A DNA stretch of 64,000 bases from Thermosyntropha lipolytica DSM 11003 (GCF_900129805.1 NZ_FQWY01000004.1:1-64000), one strand, 5' to 3'; shown: positions 25,389 through 35,009, numbered from the stretch's first letter. The notes: generated by a model from the sequence alone, not told the origin. Numbers and translations are program-made.

Positions 25389-25931
25389 ATCAGTAAGGAT
25401 TGGAGAATTAACGAAGAAATACGGGCCAAGGAAGTAAGGCTTATCAGTGAAACCGGAGAACAGATTGGTATTGTATCACTTAAGGAAGCTTTAGATGTAG
25501 CTATGGAAAGAGGACTTGATCTGGTGGAAATAGCTCCTCTGGCCAAGCCTCCGGTCTGTCGTTTGATGGACTACGGTAAGTTTAAGTTTGAGCAGAGCAA
25601 AAGGGAAAAAGAAGCTCGTAAAAAACAGAAGATTATTGAGGTTAAAGAGATTAAGATGCGTCCTGGTATCGAAGAGCATGATCTTCTGGTTAAAGCTAAA
25701 AATGCGCGCAGGTTTTTAAACTCCGGGGACAAGGTGAAGGTTACGATAGTTTTTAAGGGAAGACAGATTACTCATCCCGAACTGGGTGAAAAGCTGTGTC
25801 TGCGTTTTGCGGAAGAACTGTCTGATCTTTCCAATGTTGAAAAACCCCCCAAGATGGAGGGTAAAAATATGGTAATGGTTTTGGCACCCAAGCCAGAAAA
25901 TGAAAAGAAGGAGGAAAAGAATAATGCCTAA
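25389..25931 (+). CDS. infC: Translation initiation factor IF-3 (ATC start)
   Basis: 180 aa. The protein begins I(M)[18 protein letters not shown], the normal IF-3 N-terminus. The only codon in a workable place behind AGGAGGTG (25373-25380) is ATC at 25389, 8 nt away; the first in-frame ATG (25503) would delete a third of the N-domain. infC genes are known for ATT/ATC/ATA starts, through which IF-3 limits its own synthesis. The C-terminal domain (about 85-165) carries [19 protein letters not shown]. Its 3' end overlaps rpmI by 8 bp. Confidence 0.93.
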   Translation: MSKDWRINEEIRAKEVRLISETGEQIGIVSLKEALDVAMERGLDLVEIAPLAKPPVCRLMDYGKFKFEQSKREKEARKKQKIIEVKEIKMRPGIEEHDLLVKAKNARRFLNSGDKVKVTIVFKGRQITHPELGEKLCLRFAEELSDLSNVEKPPKMEGKNMVMVLAPKPENEKKEEKNNA

Positions 25932-26121
25932 GATGAAGACCCACCGGGGTGCAGCCAAAAGATTCAGAAAAACTGCCAGTGGGAAGATAAAAAGAGAAAG
26001 AGCATATGGCAGCCATCTTTTAGGTCATAAAACTCCCAAGAGAAAAAGGAGACTGCGTCAGCCTGCTCTGGTAAGCAAGGTTGAGACCAAGAGAATTTCT
26101 AAACTTCTGCCTTATAACTAG
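25924..26121 (+). CDS. rpmI: Ribosomal protein bL35
   Basis: 65 aa. Start at ATG 25924 ([14 protein letters not shown]) behind AAGGAGG; an in-frame ATG at 25900 lies within infC and lacks the family start. It is a basic protein, with the standard order infC-rpmI-rplT. Confidence 0.97.
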   Translation: MPKMKTHRGAAKRFRKTASGKIKRERAYGSHLLGHKTPKRKRRLRQPALVSKVETKRISKLLPYN

Positions 26122-26141
26122 GAAATAGGAGGTGTTATTAA

Positions 26142-26498
26142 ATGCCCAGAGTAAAAAATGGCATAATCAGACGCAAAAGACATAAAAAAATCTTGAAAAT
26201 GGCTAAAGGCTACTGGGGCAGCAAATCCAAGCTCTACAAAGTAGCCAAACAGCAGGTTTGGAAATCGGGTAATTATGCTTATGCTCATCGTAAGCTTAAG
26301 AAAAGAGAATTCAGAAAGCTCTGGATTGCCCGTATAAATGCTGCAGCTAGAGAAAACGGCACTACCTATAGCCGCATGATGCATGGCTTAAAAATGGCAG
26401 GTGTAAATATTGACCGCAAGGTTTTAGCTGATTTAGCCGTAAATGATCCCCAGGGCTTTAAAGAACTGGCAGAGCTTGCCAAACAAAGCGTAAAATAG
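26142..26498 (+). CDS. rplT: Ribosomal protein bL20
   Basis: 118 aa, full length; starts [20 protein letters not shown] and has the [16 protein letters not shown] stretch. A 50S assembly protein, and probably the repressor that acts on the leader at 25228-25372. AGGAGG lies before ATG. Confidence 0.97.
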   Translation: MPRVKNGIIRRKRHKKILKMAKGYWGSKSKLYKVAKQQVWKSGNYAYAHRKLKKREFRKLWIARINAAARENGTTYSRMMHGLKMAGVNIDRKVLADLAVNDPQGFKELAELAKQSVK

Positions 26499-26506
26499 AG
26501 GTATTA

Positions 26507-26536
26507 AAAAGTATGGCTTTAAGGCCATACTTTTAT
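26507..26536 (+). terminator. Terminator after rplT
   Basis: AAAAGTATGGC-TTTAA-GGCCATACTTTTAT. Confidence 0.85.
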
Positions 26537-26565
26537 TATATAGCAGAGGATCAGGGTGAAAAGGT

Positions 26566-27351
26566 ATGAAGGTTATTACTTCGCGGGAAAATCCTCGCAT
26601 TAAACAGGCGGCCGGGCTTAAAAACAAGAAAAACAGGAGCAGAGAAGGCCTTTTCCTTATCGAAGGCCGCAAAATGATTGCGGAAGCTTTAGATTTTTCA
26701 CCACCGATTTTGCAAAGTATTTTTATCGTAGATAAACTGGCCCCGGAATATGAAGCCTGGGCGGAAAAATACCCTCATTTAGAATGGTATGTGATAAATG
26801 AAAAGCTTATGCAACATATATGTGATACGGAAACCCCCCAGGGGATAGCTGCTACTGCGGTGCTTCCTGCCTTTACCGTAGAGGATTTAATGGCGGAGGA
26901 CAGACTGCTTATCCTTTTGGACGGGGTTGCTGATCCTGGAAATGTAGGGACTATTATTCGTACCGCCTGGGCTTTTGAGGCAGGAGGGGTTTTGCTGACT
27001 AAAGGCTCAGCCGACCCTTTTAGTCCCAAGGTGGTAAGATCGAGTATGGGGGGGATTTTGCACCTGCCGGTAGTTTGCGGGGTGGAGGAAGAAGATTTAT
27101 ATAAGCTTAAAGCTAGAGGCTATATTTTTATGGGGACAGATGCTAGAGGAGATATTTCTTATACTGATGTTGATTATAAAGGGCGCAAGGTGATAGTTAT
27201 CGGCAGTGAAGCCCACGGCATAAGCCTTACGGTAAAAAATTTATGCCGCGCATTTTTTACTATTCCCATAAATCCTAAGGCGGATTCGTTGAATGCGGCT
27301 ATTGCCTGTGCTATAATTCTAAGCAGAGCAGCGGCAGCCAGAAATGCCTGA
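26566..27351 (+). CDS. TrmH/RlmB-like 2'-O-ribose RNA methyltransferase (SpoU family)
   Basis: 261 aa. The N-terminal substrate-binding part (NPRIKQAAGLKNKKNRSREG) is followed by the SPOUT knot with motif 1 DGVADPGNVGTIIRTA (about residues 124-139), motif 2 VIVIGSEAHGIS and motif 3 NPKADSLNAAIACAI. It methylates a ribose of rRNA or tRNA with SAM. Such genes often lie between rplT and pheS in Firmicutes (ysgA in Bacillus), as here. The exact nucleotide target cannot be told. Confidence 0.88.
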   Translation: MKVITSRENPRIKQAAGLKNKKNRSREGLFLIEGRKMIAEALDFSPPILQSIFIVDKLAPEYEAWAEKYPHLEWYVINEKLMQHICDTETPQGIAATAVLPAFTVEDLMAEDRLLILLDGVADPGNVGTIIRTAWAFEAGGVLLTKGSADPFSPKVVRSSMGGILHLPVVCGVEEEDLYKLKARGYIFMGTDARGDISYTDVDYKGRKVIVIGSEAHGISLTVKNLCRAFFTIPINPKADSLNAAIACAIILSRAAAARNA

Positions 27352-27430
27352 TGTGGCTTGTTGGAGATATCACACTATGTTATAATTGTGATGGGGTTTA
27401 ATTCCACATCAGGTGGAAGGGTGGGGCAAG

Positions 27431-27523
27431 ATGGGCGATCCAGCTCAAAGCTTATGGTTACTTTTTGAAAAAACCGGCTGTATCATTTATTATCTTCTCT
27501 ATAAGATGATTATGATGCAATAA
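27431..27523 (+). CDS. YqzL-like 30-aa protein
   Basis: ATG 27431 behind GGGTGGGG. The peptide has the pattern W-LLFEKTG-x-IIYYLLYK, which resembles the tiny YqzL family of spore-forming Firmicutes (W..F..TG....YLLYK). It sits between the rRNA methylase gene and the pheS T-box. YqzL has no known function. The assignment rests on a short pattern. Confidence 0.55.
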   Translation: MGDPAQSLWLLFEKTGCIIYYLLYKMIMMQ

Positions 27524-27532
27524 ATCTAAAGG

Positions 27533-27780
27533 CTGTGAACAGGAGTAGTAGCCTGCAGGTAACCTTACAGGGAGGCTGCATCGTGACTGGAAGTGCGGCT
27601 AAGGTGATGGCAGGCGAATTCACCTGGGAGCTGCAGGCTGAAAAGGGAGTAGGCCTGGCCGGTAAGCCGCCGTTATCGGAGAAGAGTGAGCTGTGCCTTG
27701 GTATGGAAAAAGGCAGGCTAACTAGGGTGGTACCGCGGAAAAACTTTCGTCCCTTGGGGAAGAAAGTTTTTTTATTTTTT
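27533..27780 (+). promoter_or_regulatory. T-box riboswitch controlling pheST
   Basis: The T-box sequence AGGGTGGTACCGCGG lies at 27724-27738. A terminator hairpin follows at once (AAAACTTTC ... GAAAGTTTTTTTATTTTTT, 27740-27780), with which it would compete. The upstream 190 nt can form the long stem I, with an AGGAGTAGTAG start and a GGGAGG bulge-like element. A TTC at 27619-27621 in GAATTCACC sits where the specifier codon is expected and matches Phe. Uncharged tRNA-Phe would allow read-through into pheS. Confidence 0.9.
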
Positions 27781-27853
27781 ATGTCGATTTTAAGGAATAA
27801 TCAATTGCGTTTTTTAAAGGACGCATTTTTTTATGACAAGGAGGCCAAAGAGG

Positions 27854-28876
27854 ATGATAAATGAACTTAAGGAAATTAAAATGCGGGCAGAAGAGAGGCT
27901 TAAAGAGATAACTAGTCTGGATGAACTGAATGAGCTTAAAGTCAAAATTTTAGGACGGAAAGGTGAAATAACCCTGCTCCTTAAAAAGTTGAAGGATATT
28001 CCTCCGGCGGAAAGAGCGGAAGTAGGGAAAATGGCCAATGAGATTAAAAGCGCGTTAGAAAGCAGGCTGGAGGAAAAAGAAAAAGAGCTTAGGCAAAAAG
28101 AGCTGGAGCTGCGCTTGAGCCGCGAAGCTGTCGATATTACCCTGCCGGGACTTCCCCTGATAAAAGGGCGCAAACATCCTTTAACTCAGGTAATGGACGA
28201 GATAAGGACTATTTTTACCGGCATGGGCTTTACAGTAGCTGAAGGACCGGAAGTAGAAAAGGATTATTATAATTTCGAAGCTTTAAACATTCCCAAAGAT
28301 CATCCGGCCCGGGATATGCAGGATTCTTTCTATATAACCGAAGAAATCCTTTTAAGAACCCATACTTCGCCGGTACAGGTACGGACCATGGAAAAAATGG
28401 CTCCCCAGATCCCGGTGAAGATTATTGTGCCCGGCCGGGTTTACAGAAGAGATGATGATGCTACCCATTCACCTATGTTTCACCAGATTGAAGGCCTGGT
28501 GATAGATGAGAGGATAACCTTTGCTCATCTTAAAGGCACTTTAATGCTTTTTGCTAAGAAGGTGTTTGGCGAAGGAGTAAGGGTGCGCTATCGTCCCAGC
28601 TTTTTCCCGTTTACCGAACCGAGTGCGGAAATGGACATTTCCTGTGTTATCTGTGGAGGTGAAGGATGCCGGGTTTGTTCCTATACCGGATGGCTGGAGA
28701 TACTGGGAGCAGGCATGGTACATCCCCGGGTATTAGAATATGGTGGTTATGATCCGGAAAAGGTTACGGGATTTGCTTTTGGTATGGGAGTAGAACGGAT
28801 TGCCATGCTCAAATATGGCATAAATGATTTAAGACTCTTTTTTGAAAATGACAAACGGTTTTTAACTCAGTTTTAG
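27854..28876 (+). CDS. pheS: Phenylalanyl-tRNA synthetase alpha subunit
   Basis: 340 aa, normal length. ATG 27854 lies behind AAGGAGG; an ATG at 27833 sits before that site and is rejected. N-terminal coiled coil (about 1-85), then the class II catalytic domain with motif 2 around [20 protein letters not shown] (about 196-215) and motif 3 [14 protein letters not shown] near the end. It forms the alpha2beta2 enzyme with PheT, encoded 12 bp downstream. Confidence 0.97.
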   Translation: MINELKEIKMRAEERLKEITSLDELNELKVKILGRKGEITLLLKKLKDIPPAERAEVGKMANEIKSALESRLEEKEKELRQKELELRLSREAVDITLPGLPLIKGRKHPLTQVMDEIRTIFTGMGFTVAEGPEVEKDYYNFEALNIPKDHPARDMQDSFYITEEILLRTHTSPVQVRTMEKMAPQIPVKIIVPGRVYRRDDDATHSPMFHQIEGLVIDERITFAHLKGTLMLFAKKVFGEGVRVRYRPSFFPFTEPSAEMDISCVICGGEGCRVCSYTGWLEILGAGMVHPRVLEYGGYDPEKVTGFAFGMGVERIAMLKYGINDLRLFFENDKRFLTQF

Positions 28877-28888
28877 GAGGTTAATAGC

Positions 28889-30940
28889 ATGGGAGTAGCG
28901 ATAAAATGGCTTAAGGAATATGTGGATTTTAACCTGACAGCAGAAGACCTGGCCCATAAGCTTACTATGGCCGGCATCGCGGTAGAAGGTCTGGAAAAGA
29001 CTGAGGATGATGCCATCCTGGAACTGGAGCTTACCCCTAACCGGGGAGACTGCCTGGGTATGATAAATTTGGCGCGGGAAGTTGCGGCATTAACCGGAAG
29101 CCAGGTTAGGATACCGAAGATAGATATCAGGGAAAACGAGGAAGATGTTAATGACTACATAAAAGTCAATATCGAAGAACCCCATCTTTGCCTGCGCTAT
29201 GCAGCCCGGGTGATAAAAAATGTGAAGATTGAGCCTTCCCCGGCCTGGATGCAGAAAAGGCTTATGCAGGCAGGGATAAGGCCAATAAATAATGTGGTAG
29301 ATATAACTAATTATGTGCTTCTGGAAACGAATCAGCCCCTGCATGCTTTTGATTATGACCTTTTTACGGCCCGGGAAATCAATGTGCGCCGGGCCAGGCC
29401 CGGGGAAAGATTTACTACCCTGGATGGAGTAGAGCGGGAACTGGATGAAGAAATGCTTTTAATCTGTGACGGGGATCGGGGCGTAGCCTTAGCTGGCATA
29501 ATGGGAGGACTTAATACCGAGATAAATGAAAAAACAACTACGGTAATGCTGGAAGCAGCCTATTTTGCACCGGGTAATATAAGAAAAACTTCCCGTAAGC
29601 TGGCTTTACGCAGTGATTCTTCCATTCGTTTTGAAAAAGGGGCTGACCCGAATGGGATCATCTATGCTATAAACCGGGCAGCCATGCTTATACAGGAGCT
29701 GGCAGGAGGAGAAGTAGTAAAAGGAGTAGTTGATGTATATCCTCATCCGGTAGCCAGTAAAAAAATCGAACTCCGCCCCGAGCGGGTAAATTATCTTTTA
29801 GGCACCGAGTTAACCCCGGATGTTGTAAAAAGTTATATGGAAAGATTAGGCTGGACCTGGGAAGAAAAGGGGGATTGTCTGCTGGTAGAGATCCCTACCT
29901 ACCGGCCGGATATAACCCGGGAAGTAGACCTTATTGAAGAGGTAGCCCGGCTTTACGGGTATGAAAATATTCCTTCGGCACTGCCTTATGGGGATACTAC
30001 CGTAGGCGGACTTACACCTTATCAGGAAATCAGGGAGAATATACGTACGATTATGGCAGAGAGCCTGTATGAAGTAGTAAATTACAGTTTTATCAATCCG
30101 GTTCTTTTTGATAAGCTTATGCTTCCTCCCGATAGCAATTGGAGGAATGTAGTGAAGATAGCTAATCCTTTATCAGAAGAGCAGAGCGTAATGCGTACTT
30201 TGCTCTTACCTGGTCTTTTAGAAAACTTAAGCCGCAATTTTGCCCGGCAGAACAGCAATCTGGCCTTTTTTGAGATGGGAGCTGTATTTTATCCCCGGGG
30301 GGAAGAACTGCCCGAAGAAAAGCTTAAAGTGGGGGCTGCGGTTGCCGGCATGTCCGACCTGAACTGGCTCAAACATCAGGTAGTGCTGGATTTCTTCTTC
30401 CTTAAAGGGATTGTCGAAGATCTGCTGCGGCGCCTGGGGATAAGGGACTACCAGTTTAAAAAAGCCTGTTATCCTTTCCTGCACCCGGGAAGAACAGCTG
30501 AGGTGTGGGCCGAAGGGGAGGTTATCGGCTTTATAGGCGAGGTGCATCCCGAGGTAGGAGCTAACTTTGATTTGCGCGACCGCGCCTGTGTCTTTGAGTT
30601 TGATGTTGACACTTTATTTAAATTAAGCCAGAAAAAACGCATGATGGAAAACATAGCCCGATATCCCTCGGTAGAAAGGGATATTGCCGTACTGCTCAAG
30701 GATGAAATAACGGCAGGTGAAGCCGTAGACGTAATCCGCAAGAGTGATGACCGCATATTAAGAGAAGTAATCGTCTTTGACCTTTATAAAGGGGAACAGA
30801 TTACTCCCGGTTATAAGAGTATGGCATTCCGATTAAAGTTCCAGTCTAATGAACGTACCCTTACGGAAAATGAAGTAAATGATGTGGTTAAGAAGATATT
30901 AGATAACCTGGAAAGAGAACTGGAAGCAAAGCTGAGATAG
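28889..30940 (+). CDS. pheT: Phenylalanyl-tRNA synthetase beta subunit, lacking the EMAP/B2 tRNA-binding domain
   Basis: 683 aa against about 800 for most bacterial PheT. The start matches (VAIKWLKEYVDFNLTAEDLA). After VEGLEKTEDD (about residue 42) it jumps directly to ILELELTPNRGDCLGM, the motif that normally follows the roughly 110-aa OB-fold (EMAP/B2) insertion. The B3/B4 editing domain (about 125-300), B5, the catalytic-like core and the C-terminal anticodon-binding domain (YPSVERDIAVLL onward) are present. No stop or frame slip lies near the junction, so this is a clean domain loss. The T-box before pheS should control it too. Confidence 0.95.
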   Translation: MGVAIKWLKEYVDFNLTAEDLAHKLTMAGIAVEGLEKTEDDAILELELTPNRGDCLGMINLAREVAALTGSQVRIPKIDIRENEEDVNDYIKVNIEEPHLCLRYAARVIKNVKIEPSPAWMQKRLMQAGIRPINNVVDITNYVLLETNQPLHAFDYDLFTAREINVRRARPGERFTTLDGVERELDEEMLLICDGDRGVALAGIMGGLNTEINEKTTTVMLEAAYFAPGNIRKTSRKLALRSDSSIRFEKGADPNGIIYAINRAAMLIQELAGGEVVKGVVDVYPHPVASKKIELRPERVNYLLGTELTPDVVKSYMERLGWTWEEKGDCLLVEIPTYRPDITREVDLIEEVARLYGYENIPSALPYGDTTVGGLTPYQEIRENIRTIMAESLYEVVNYSFINPVLFDKLMLPPDSNWRNVVKIANPLSEEQSVMRTLLLPGLLENLSRNFARQNSNLAFFEMGAVFYPRGEELPEEKLKVGAAVAGMSDLNWLKHQVVLDFFFLKGIVEDLLRRLGIRDYQFKKACYPFLHPGRTAEVWAEGEVIGFIGEVHPEVGANFDLRDRACVFEFDVDTLFKLSQKKRMMENIARYPSVERDIAVLLKDEITAGEAVDVIRKSDDRILREVIVFDLYKGEQITPGYKSMAFRLKFQSNERTLTENEVNDVVKKILDNLERELEAKLR

Positions 30941-30948
30941 TGCTAAAG

Positions 30949-30979
30949 GCCTGCAGCAACTTTTACTGCAGGCTTTTTT
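30949..30979 (+). terminator. Terminator of pheST
   Basis: GCCTGCAG-CAACTTTTA-CTGCAGGCTTTTTT. Confidence 0.88.
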
Positions 30980-31084
30980 GCGTTATTTGCCTGTGCGCAG
31001 ATTTGCTTTACATTTGGTATGGTGTTTGAATATAAAATATAGTTAAAGGTATTTTGGCTAATACATAGATAAGGAGAAATGCTG

Positions 31085-32239
31085 ATGCTGGCGTGGTTTA
31101 TTTATTTTGTTGTTGTAGTAAGCTTTATAGATACAATGGCCCAGCTGCCGATACTTTCACCTTTTGCCTACAGCCTGGGAGCTTCTTCTATCATGGTGGG
31201 CTTAATAATGGGAGCTTATTCGTTTTTTAATATGGCAGGGAATTTAGGGGCTGGTTTTATAATTGACAGGTATGGACGCAAAAAAGCTATTACCTTCGGT
31301 ATGTTGCTGGCAGGTATGGCAGTTTTTCTCTATGGATGGGTTAACTTTCCCTATCAACTTCTGGGATTAAGAATTTTCCATGGATTAGGAGGGGCTATAC
31401 TGGTACCGGCTGCCTTTGCCTACCTGGGAGACAGGGCTAAAACAGGTTCTACCGGCAGAGCGATGGGATATTCAGGAGCAGCAGTAGGGCTGGCTGCTTT
31501 ATTGGGTCCTATGCTGGGAGGAATAGGAAAAGATGTTTATGGTTACAGTGCCGTTTTTATCAGTTTAGGATTACTGCTTATGATTACTTCGGTTTTAGCA
31601 TGGTTTTTACTGCCGGAAACTTACCAGATAGATAAAAAAGGCCGCGAGGTTTTTACCCGAAAGATACTACTTAGCCTTATAAAAAACCATCAGCTGCAGA
31701 TAGCTTACCTCAGTTCATTTGGTTTGATGTTTGCTATGGGTTTGCTGGCCTATGCTTTTCCAATAACCCTTGAGGCTTTGGGTTTTACCAGCAAACATAC
31801 CGGTATACTTTTCAGTATTTTTTCTATTGTAGCTATAATAGTCTTTATTTTGCCGATAAGCGGCTGGTCAGACAGGGTAGGAAGGTATCTGCCTATAAGT
31901 ATTGGTATGATTTTGATTACAATAGCTTTTAGTATGCTTCCTTTAGGCAGGACTTTAGAACAGTTTGCTTTTATGATGGTCCTATACGGTTTTGGCTACG
32001 GGCTTATCTTTCCGGCTATGAATTCCCTGGTAGTTGATCAGACAGAAGAATACTTTAGGGGAACAGCTTTCGGCATTTTTTATGCTGTTTTTTCACTGGG
32101 AGGTGTACTTGGGCCTATTGCAGGCGGTATGGCCAATCAGGCAGGATACCAGCCGTTTTGGATAGGCAGTTTGGTTTTGATAATAGTACAGATCGTTTTA
32201 TCTGGTATTAATATAAAGGGAAAAAGTGGAGTGGAATAA
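31085..32239 (+). CDS. MFS transporter, drug/sugar-type
   Basis: 384 aa, 12 membrane segments. The start is set at ATG 31085, 8 nt after AAGGAG; ATG 31079 is too close to it. The loop 2-3 motif A is GFIIDRYGRKKAI (about residue 60), repeated weakly in the second half as SGWSDRVGRYLP. This resembles multidrug exporters of the MFS. The substrate is unknown. The gene stands alone ahead of the nucleoside kinase gene. Confidence 0.85.
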   Translation: MLAWFIYFVVVVSFIDTMAQLPILSPFAYSLGASSIMVGLIMGAYSFFNMAGNLGAGFIIDRYGRKKAITFGMLLAGMAVFLYGWVNFPYQLLGLRIFHGLGGAILVPAAFAYLGDRAKTGSTGRAMGYSGAAVGLAALLGPMLGGIGKDVYGYSAVFISLGLLLMITSVLAWFLLPETYQIDKKGREVFTRKILLSLIKNHQLQIAYLSSFGLMFAMGLLAYAFPITLEALGFTSKHTGILFSIFSIVAIIVFILPISGWSDRVGRYLPISIGMILITIAFSMLPLGRTLEQFAFMMVLYGFGYGLIFPAMNSLVVDQTEEYFRGTAFGIFYAVFSLGGVLGPIAGGMANQAGYQPFWIGSLVLIIVQIVLSGINIKGKSGVE

Positions 32240-32301
32240 AGAAAAACCAGGTGTTAATAATCAAAATGTTTTTTACATCAGGAGAGGAGGAAGTTAAGGT
32301 T

Positions 32302-33972
32302 ATGCAGAATACGGAACAGAAAAGGGATATAAAGCTCTGGATAAAGGATATAGGAGAATATACGGTGCCGGCAGGTACGACTATTTTAGATTTAACCGCA
32401 CGCCTTAAAGATAGACTTCCTTATCTGGTAACGGCTGCTATTGTCAATTATGAAGCTCAGGGATTAGATTATGTTCTGCAAGAGGATGACTGGGTAGAAC
32501 TTTTAGATCTTACCTGTGAATACGGGCTCAGGGTTTACCGGCGAACGGCAGTTTTTTTGATGCTTAAGGCTTTTAATGATTTATTTCCTGAAAAGAGAAT
32601 GGTAGTAAGGCATTCCCTTTCCAACGGGCTTTTATGTGAAACTGTTGATGAGGAGTTGGGTGCTGAAGAAGTTGCGCTTTTAGAAACGCGGATGCAGGAG
32701 ATAGTAGAGGCTGATCTGCCTATTAACCGGCTTATAATGCCCCGTATGAAAGCAGCAGAGATTTTTGCCAAACAAAACCAGCCGGATAAGGCTGATATGC
32801 TCGATTTTGTCGAGCATGATGAAGTATGGGTATATGAGCTGGGAGGTTTTTTTGATTATTTCTTTGGCTTTATGCTTCCTCGAACAGGCATGGTAAATCT
32901 TTTTAAACTTCTTCCTTATGAAGGCGGGCTTATACTGCAGACTCCTGAGATGGATGCACCAGACCGGATTAAGCCTTATATTGAGCAGAAAAAACTGGCT
33001 TATATCTTCAAAGAATCGAAAAGATGGGCGGAAATGCTGGAAACTCCTCATGCAGCAGCTTTGAATAAGCTGATTGCGGAAGGAAGGATAGATGAGATTA
33101 TAAGGATAAATGAAGCCCTGCATGAGAAAAAGGTAGCTTTGATTGCCGAGGAAATATGCAAAAATAAAGATGTCAGGCTGGTTTTGATATCCGGGCCTTC
33201 TTCGTCCGGCAAGACGACTTTTGCCCAGAGGCTTTATATCCAGCTTAGAGCCAGTGGCAGAAGACCGGTTACGATATCCCTGGATGATTATTTTGTTGAC
33301 CGGGAAAATACGCCGCGGGATGAGAAAGGTGAATATGATTTTGAAGCCTTAGAAGCTTTAAAGCTTGACCTTTTTAATGAGCATTTAACCAGGCTGATAA
33401 AGGGAGAAGAAGTAGAAGTCCCTATATTTAATTTTATTACCGGACGCGCCGAGCCCCGAGGGAAAAACGTTAAAGTTCCCCCGGGGGAAGTTATCATCAT
33501 TGAAGGGATACATGCCCTCAATGATAAGCTTACTTTCCGCATACCGCAAAAGCAGAAGTTTAAGATTTATGTGAGTGCTTTAACCCAGCTTAATCTGGAT
33601 AATACCAACCGCATACCAACAACCGATTCCCGCCTTATAAGGCGGATGGTAAGGGACAGCCGCACCCGGGGATATTCAGCCCGGGATACGATAAGGATAT
33701 GGCCATCAGTCAGGAGGGGGGAAGAAAAAAATATCTTTCCTTTCCAGGAAAGTGCTGATGTGATGTTTAATACTTCACTGGTTTATGAATTTTCTGTTTT
33801 GCGGCCTTTTGCCGAACCTCTGCTTAGGGAAATAACCCCGGACTGTCCTGAGTATCACGAAGCAAGAAGGCTTTTAAGGTTTTTATCGCACTTTACCCCT
33901 GTAGCTCCTGACGGGGTACCGTTTAACTCCATTTTGCGCGAATTTATAGGGGGCAGCCCATATAAGGCTTAG
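32302..33972 (+). CDS. Uridine-kinase-like nucleoside kinase with TGS and ThrRS-like N-terminus
   Basis: 556 aa. ATG 32302 (MQNTEQKRD) follows GAGGAGG; earlier in-frame starts lack such a site. N-terminal TGS domain (about 1-65), a ThrRS editing-like region (about 70-230) and a C-terminal P-loop kinase of the uridine kinase/PRK type: ISGPSSSGKTTFAQRL (about residues 295-310), SLDDYFVDRENTP and IIEGIHALND. Proteins with this fusion are common in Clostridia. Their substrate is unproven; nucleoside phosphorylation is inferred from the kinase domain. Confidence 0.85.
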   Translation: MQNTEQKRDIKLWIKDIGEYTVPAGTTILDLTARLKDRLPYLVTAAIVNYEAQGLDYVLQEDDWVELLDLTCEYGLRVYRRTAVFLMLKAFNDLFPEKRMVVRHSLSNGLLCETVDEELGAEEVALLETRMQEIVEADLPINRLIMPRMKAAEIFAKQNQPDKADMLDFVEHDEVWVYELGGFFDYFFGFMLPRTGMVNLFKLLPYEGGLILQTPEMDAPDRIKPYIEQKKLAYIFKESKRWAEMLETPHAAALNKLIAEGRIDEIIRINEALHEKKVALIAEEICKNKDVRLVLISGPSSSGKTTFAQRLYIQLRASGRRPVTISLDDYFVDRENTPRDEKGEYDFEALEALKLDLFNEHLTRLIKGEEVEVPIFNFITGRAEPRGKNVKVPPGEVIIIEGIHALNDKLTFRIPQKQKFKIYVSALTQLNLDNTNRIPTTDSRLIRRMVRDSRTRGYSARDTIRIWPSVRRGEEKNIFPFQESADVMFNTSLVYEFSVLRPFAEPLLREITPDCPEYHEARRLLRFLSHFTPVAPDGVPFNSILREFIGGSPYKA

Positions 33973-33977
33973 TTGAT

Positions 33978-34003
33978 AGTGCCGGCATAAAGCCGGCTTT
34001 TTG
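33978..34003 (+). terminator. Terminator after the nucleoside kinase gene
   Basis: GCCGGC-ATAAA-GCCGGCTTTTT. Confidence 0.75.
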
Positions 34004-34013
34004 CGTTGTTTTT

Positions 34014-35009
34014 CTAATTAAGCCTTTTCTTTAACTCCTCTATCCTCTCTATCGAAAGCCCGGTGATCTCAGCTATTGTTTCTATATCCAGCCCTTTTTG
34101 CAAAGCCTTCAATGCTGTTTCTTCTCTTCCTTCTTCTTTTCCTTCTTTTTTTCCTTTTTTTATACCTTCTTCTATACCTTCTTTTATCCCTCTCCTTATC
34201 CCTTCCTCCATCCCTCTCCTTATCCCTTCCTCTAATCCTTCTCTTCTCAATCTTTCCGCTAAGGTCATAAGATCTTCCCTCCTCTCTGGTTTTAACTCTC
34301 TTATGTATTCTATTAGCCTCTCCGGCTCTATATCTACTTTATGAAATACAAATATGATCGTTGCTTTGAATAAATATTCATAATCCTCCGGCAGGCTGTC
34401 TAAATACCGGAGCACCATCTTTATAAGTGATTCTGGATTTTTTAATTCTCTGGCGAGAAAAAGGCTTAAAAGAAAGGTTTTTAACCCCGGGTTTTCTATC
34501 CCTTCTATCTCTTTTAAATCTTCTGGTTCATAAAGTATATATCTAAATACAGGCAGGTATTCTTTTAGTTTCGGATATTCTTTTATCCCCTTTGTTATGT
34601 CAGCTATGCTTTTAATTATCTCCCATTTCCTTTCTCCATGATAGAATACAATGGGGATTATCGGGGTTAGCTCTTTTTTATTCTCCTTGCGAAGATCTCT
34701 TTCCCATATGTTTACCATGTATTTTAAGAGCTGCAAAATGGTATACCTGTCCGGATAGCTTTTATGTTCTATCAAGAGGTAGATGTATATTTCTTCTTCT
34801 CCTTTTAGCCCGGTTTGGAAAAGAAGGTCAGAATAAGCTTCTTTAAGCTCCCCGCTTATGAAGCTGTCTTTTTCCAGTTTTAAGCTCTCTAAATCTATTA
34901 TTTCTCTTATTTCTTCCGGCAGTATGATTTCCATAAGGCTTGCTGCTATTTTAGGGTTTTCTATTACTTCTTTGAAATATTTATCATCGATATTTCTGAT
35001 TTCTGACAT
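34014..35009 (-). CDS. Rpn-family nuclease (PD-(D/E)XK, YhgA-like), complete
   Basis: 331 aa. N-terminal part: DDKYFKEVIENPKIAASLM. The nuclease core has YSDLLFQTG (Asp, about residue 60) and IYLLIEHKSYPD (E-x-K, about 79-84), then the conserved PIIPIVFYHGERKW. The C-terminus has the RREDLMTLAERLRREG helix, about six E-G-I-R-R-G/E-G-I-K-K-G repeats (about 265-305), and the final LSIERIEELKKRLN. Rpn proteins are calcium/magnesium-stimulated DNases that raise recombination in E. coli; their C-terminal repeats vary in length. Parts of this gene recur at 2-334, 2618-2831 and 41782-41871. Confidence 0.88.
   Translation of the reverse strand: MSEIRNIDDKYFKEVIENPKIAASLMEIILPEEIREIIDLESLKLEKDSFISGELKEAYSDLLFQTGLKGEEEIYIYLLIEHKSYPDRYTILQLLKYMVNIWERDLRKENKKELTPIIPIVFYHGERKWEIIKSIADITKGIKEYPKLKEYLPVFRYILYEPEDLKEIEGIENPGLKTFLLSLFLARELKNPESLIKMVLRYLDSLPEDYEYLFKATIIFVFHKVDIEPERLIEYIRELKPERREDLMTLAERLRREGLEEGIRRGMEEGIRRGIKEGIEEGIKKGKKEGKEEGREETALKALQKGLDIETIAEITGLSIERIEELKKRLN

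Noticed and set aside
34063-34344. Plus-strand Ser/Phe/Leu-rich frames over the rpn tail
   Set aside because: Mirror of the Glu/Gly/Arg repeats of the minus-strand rpn gene; no ribosome site.
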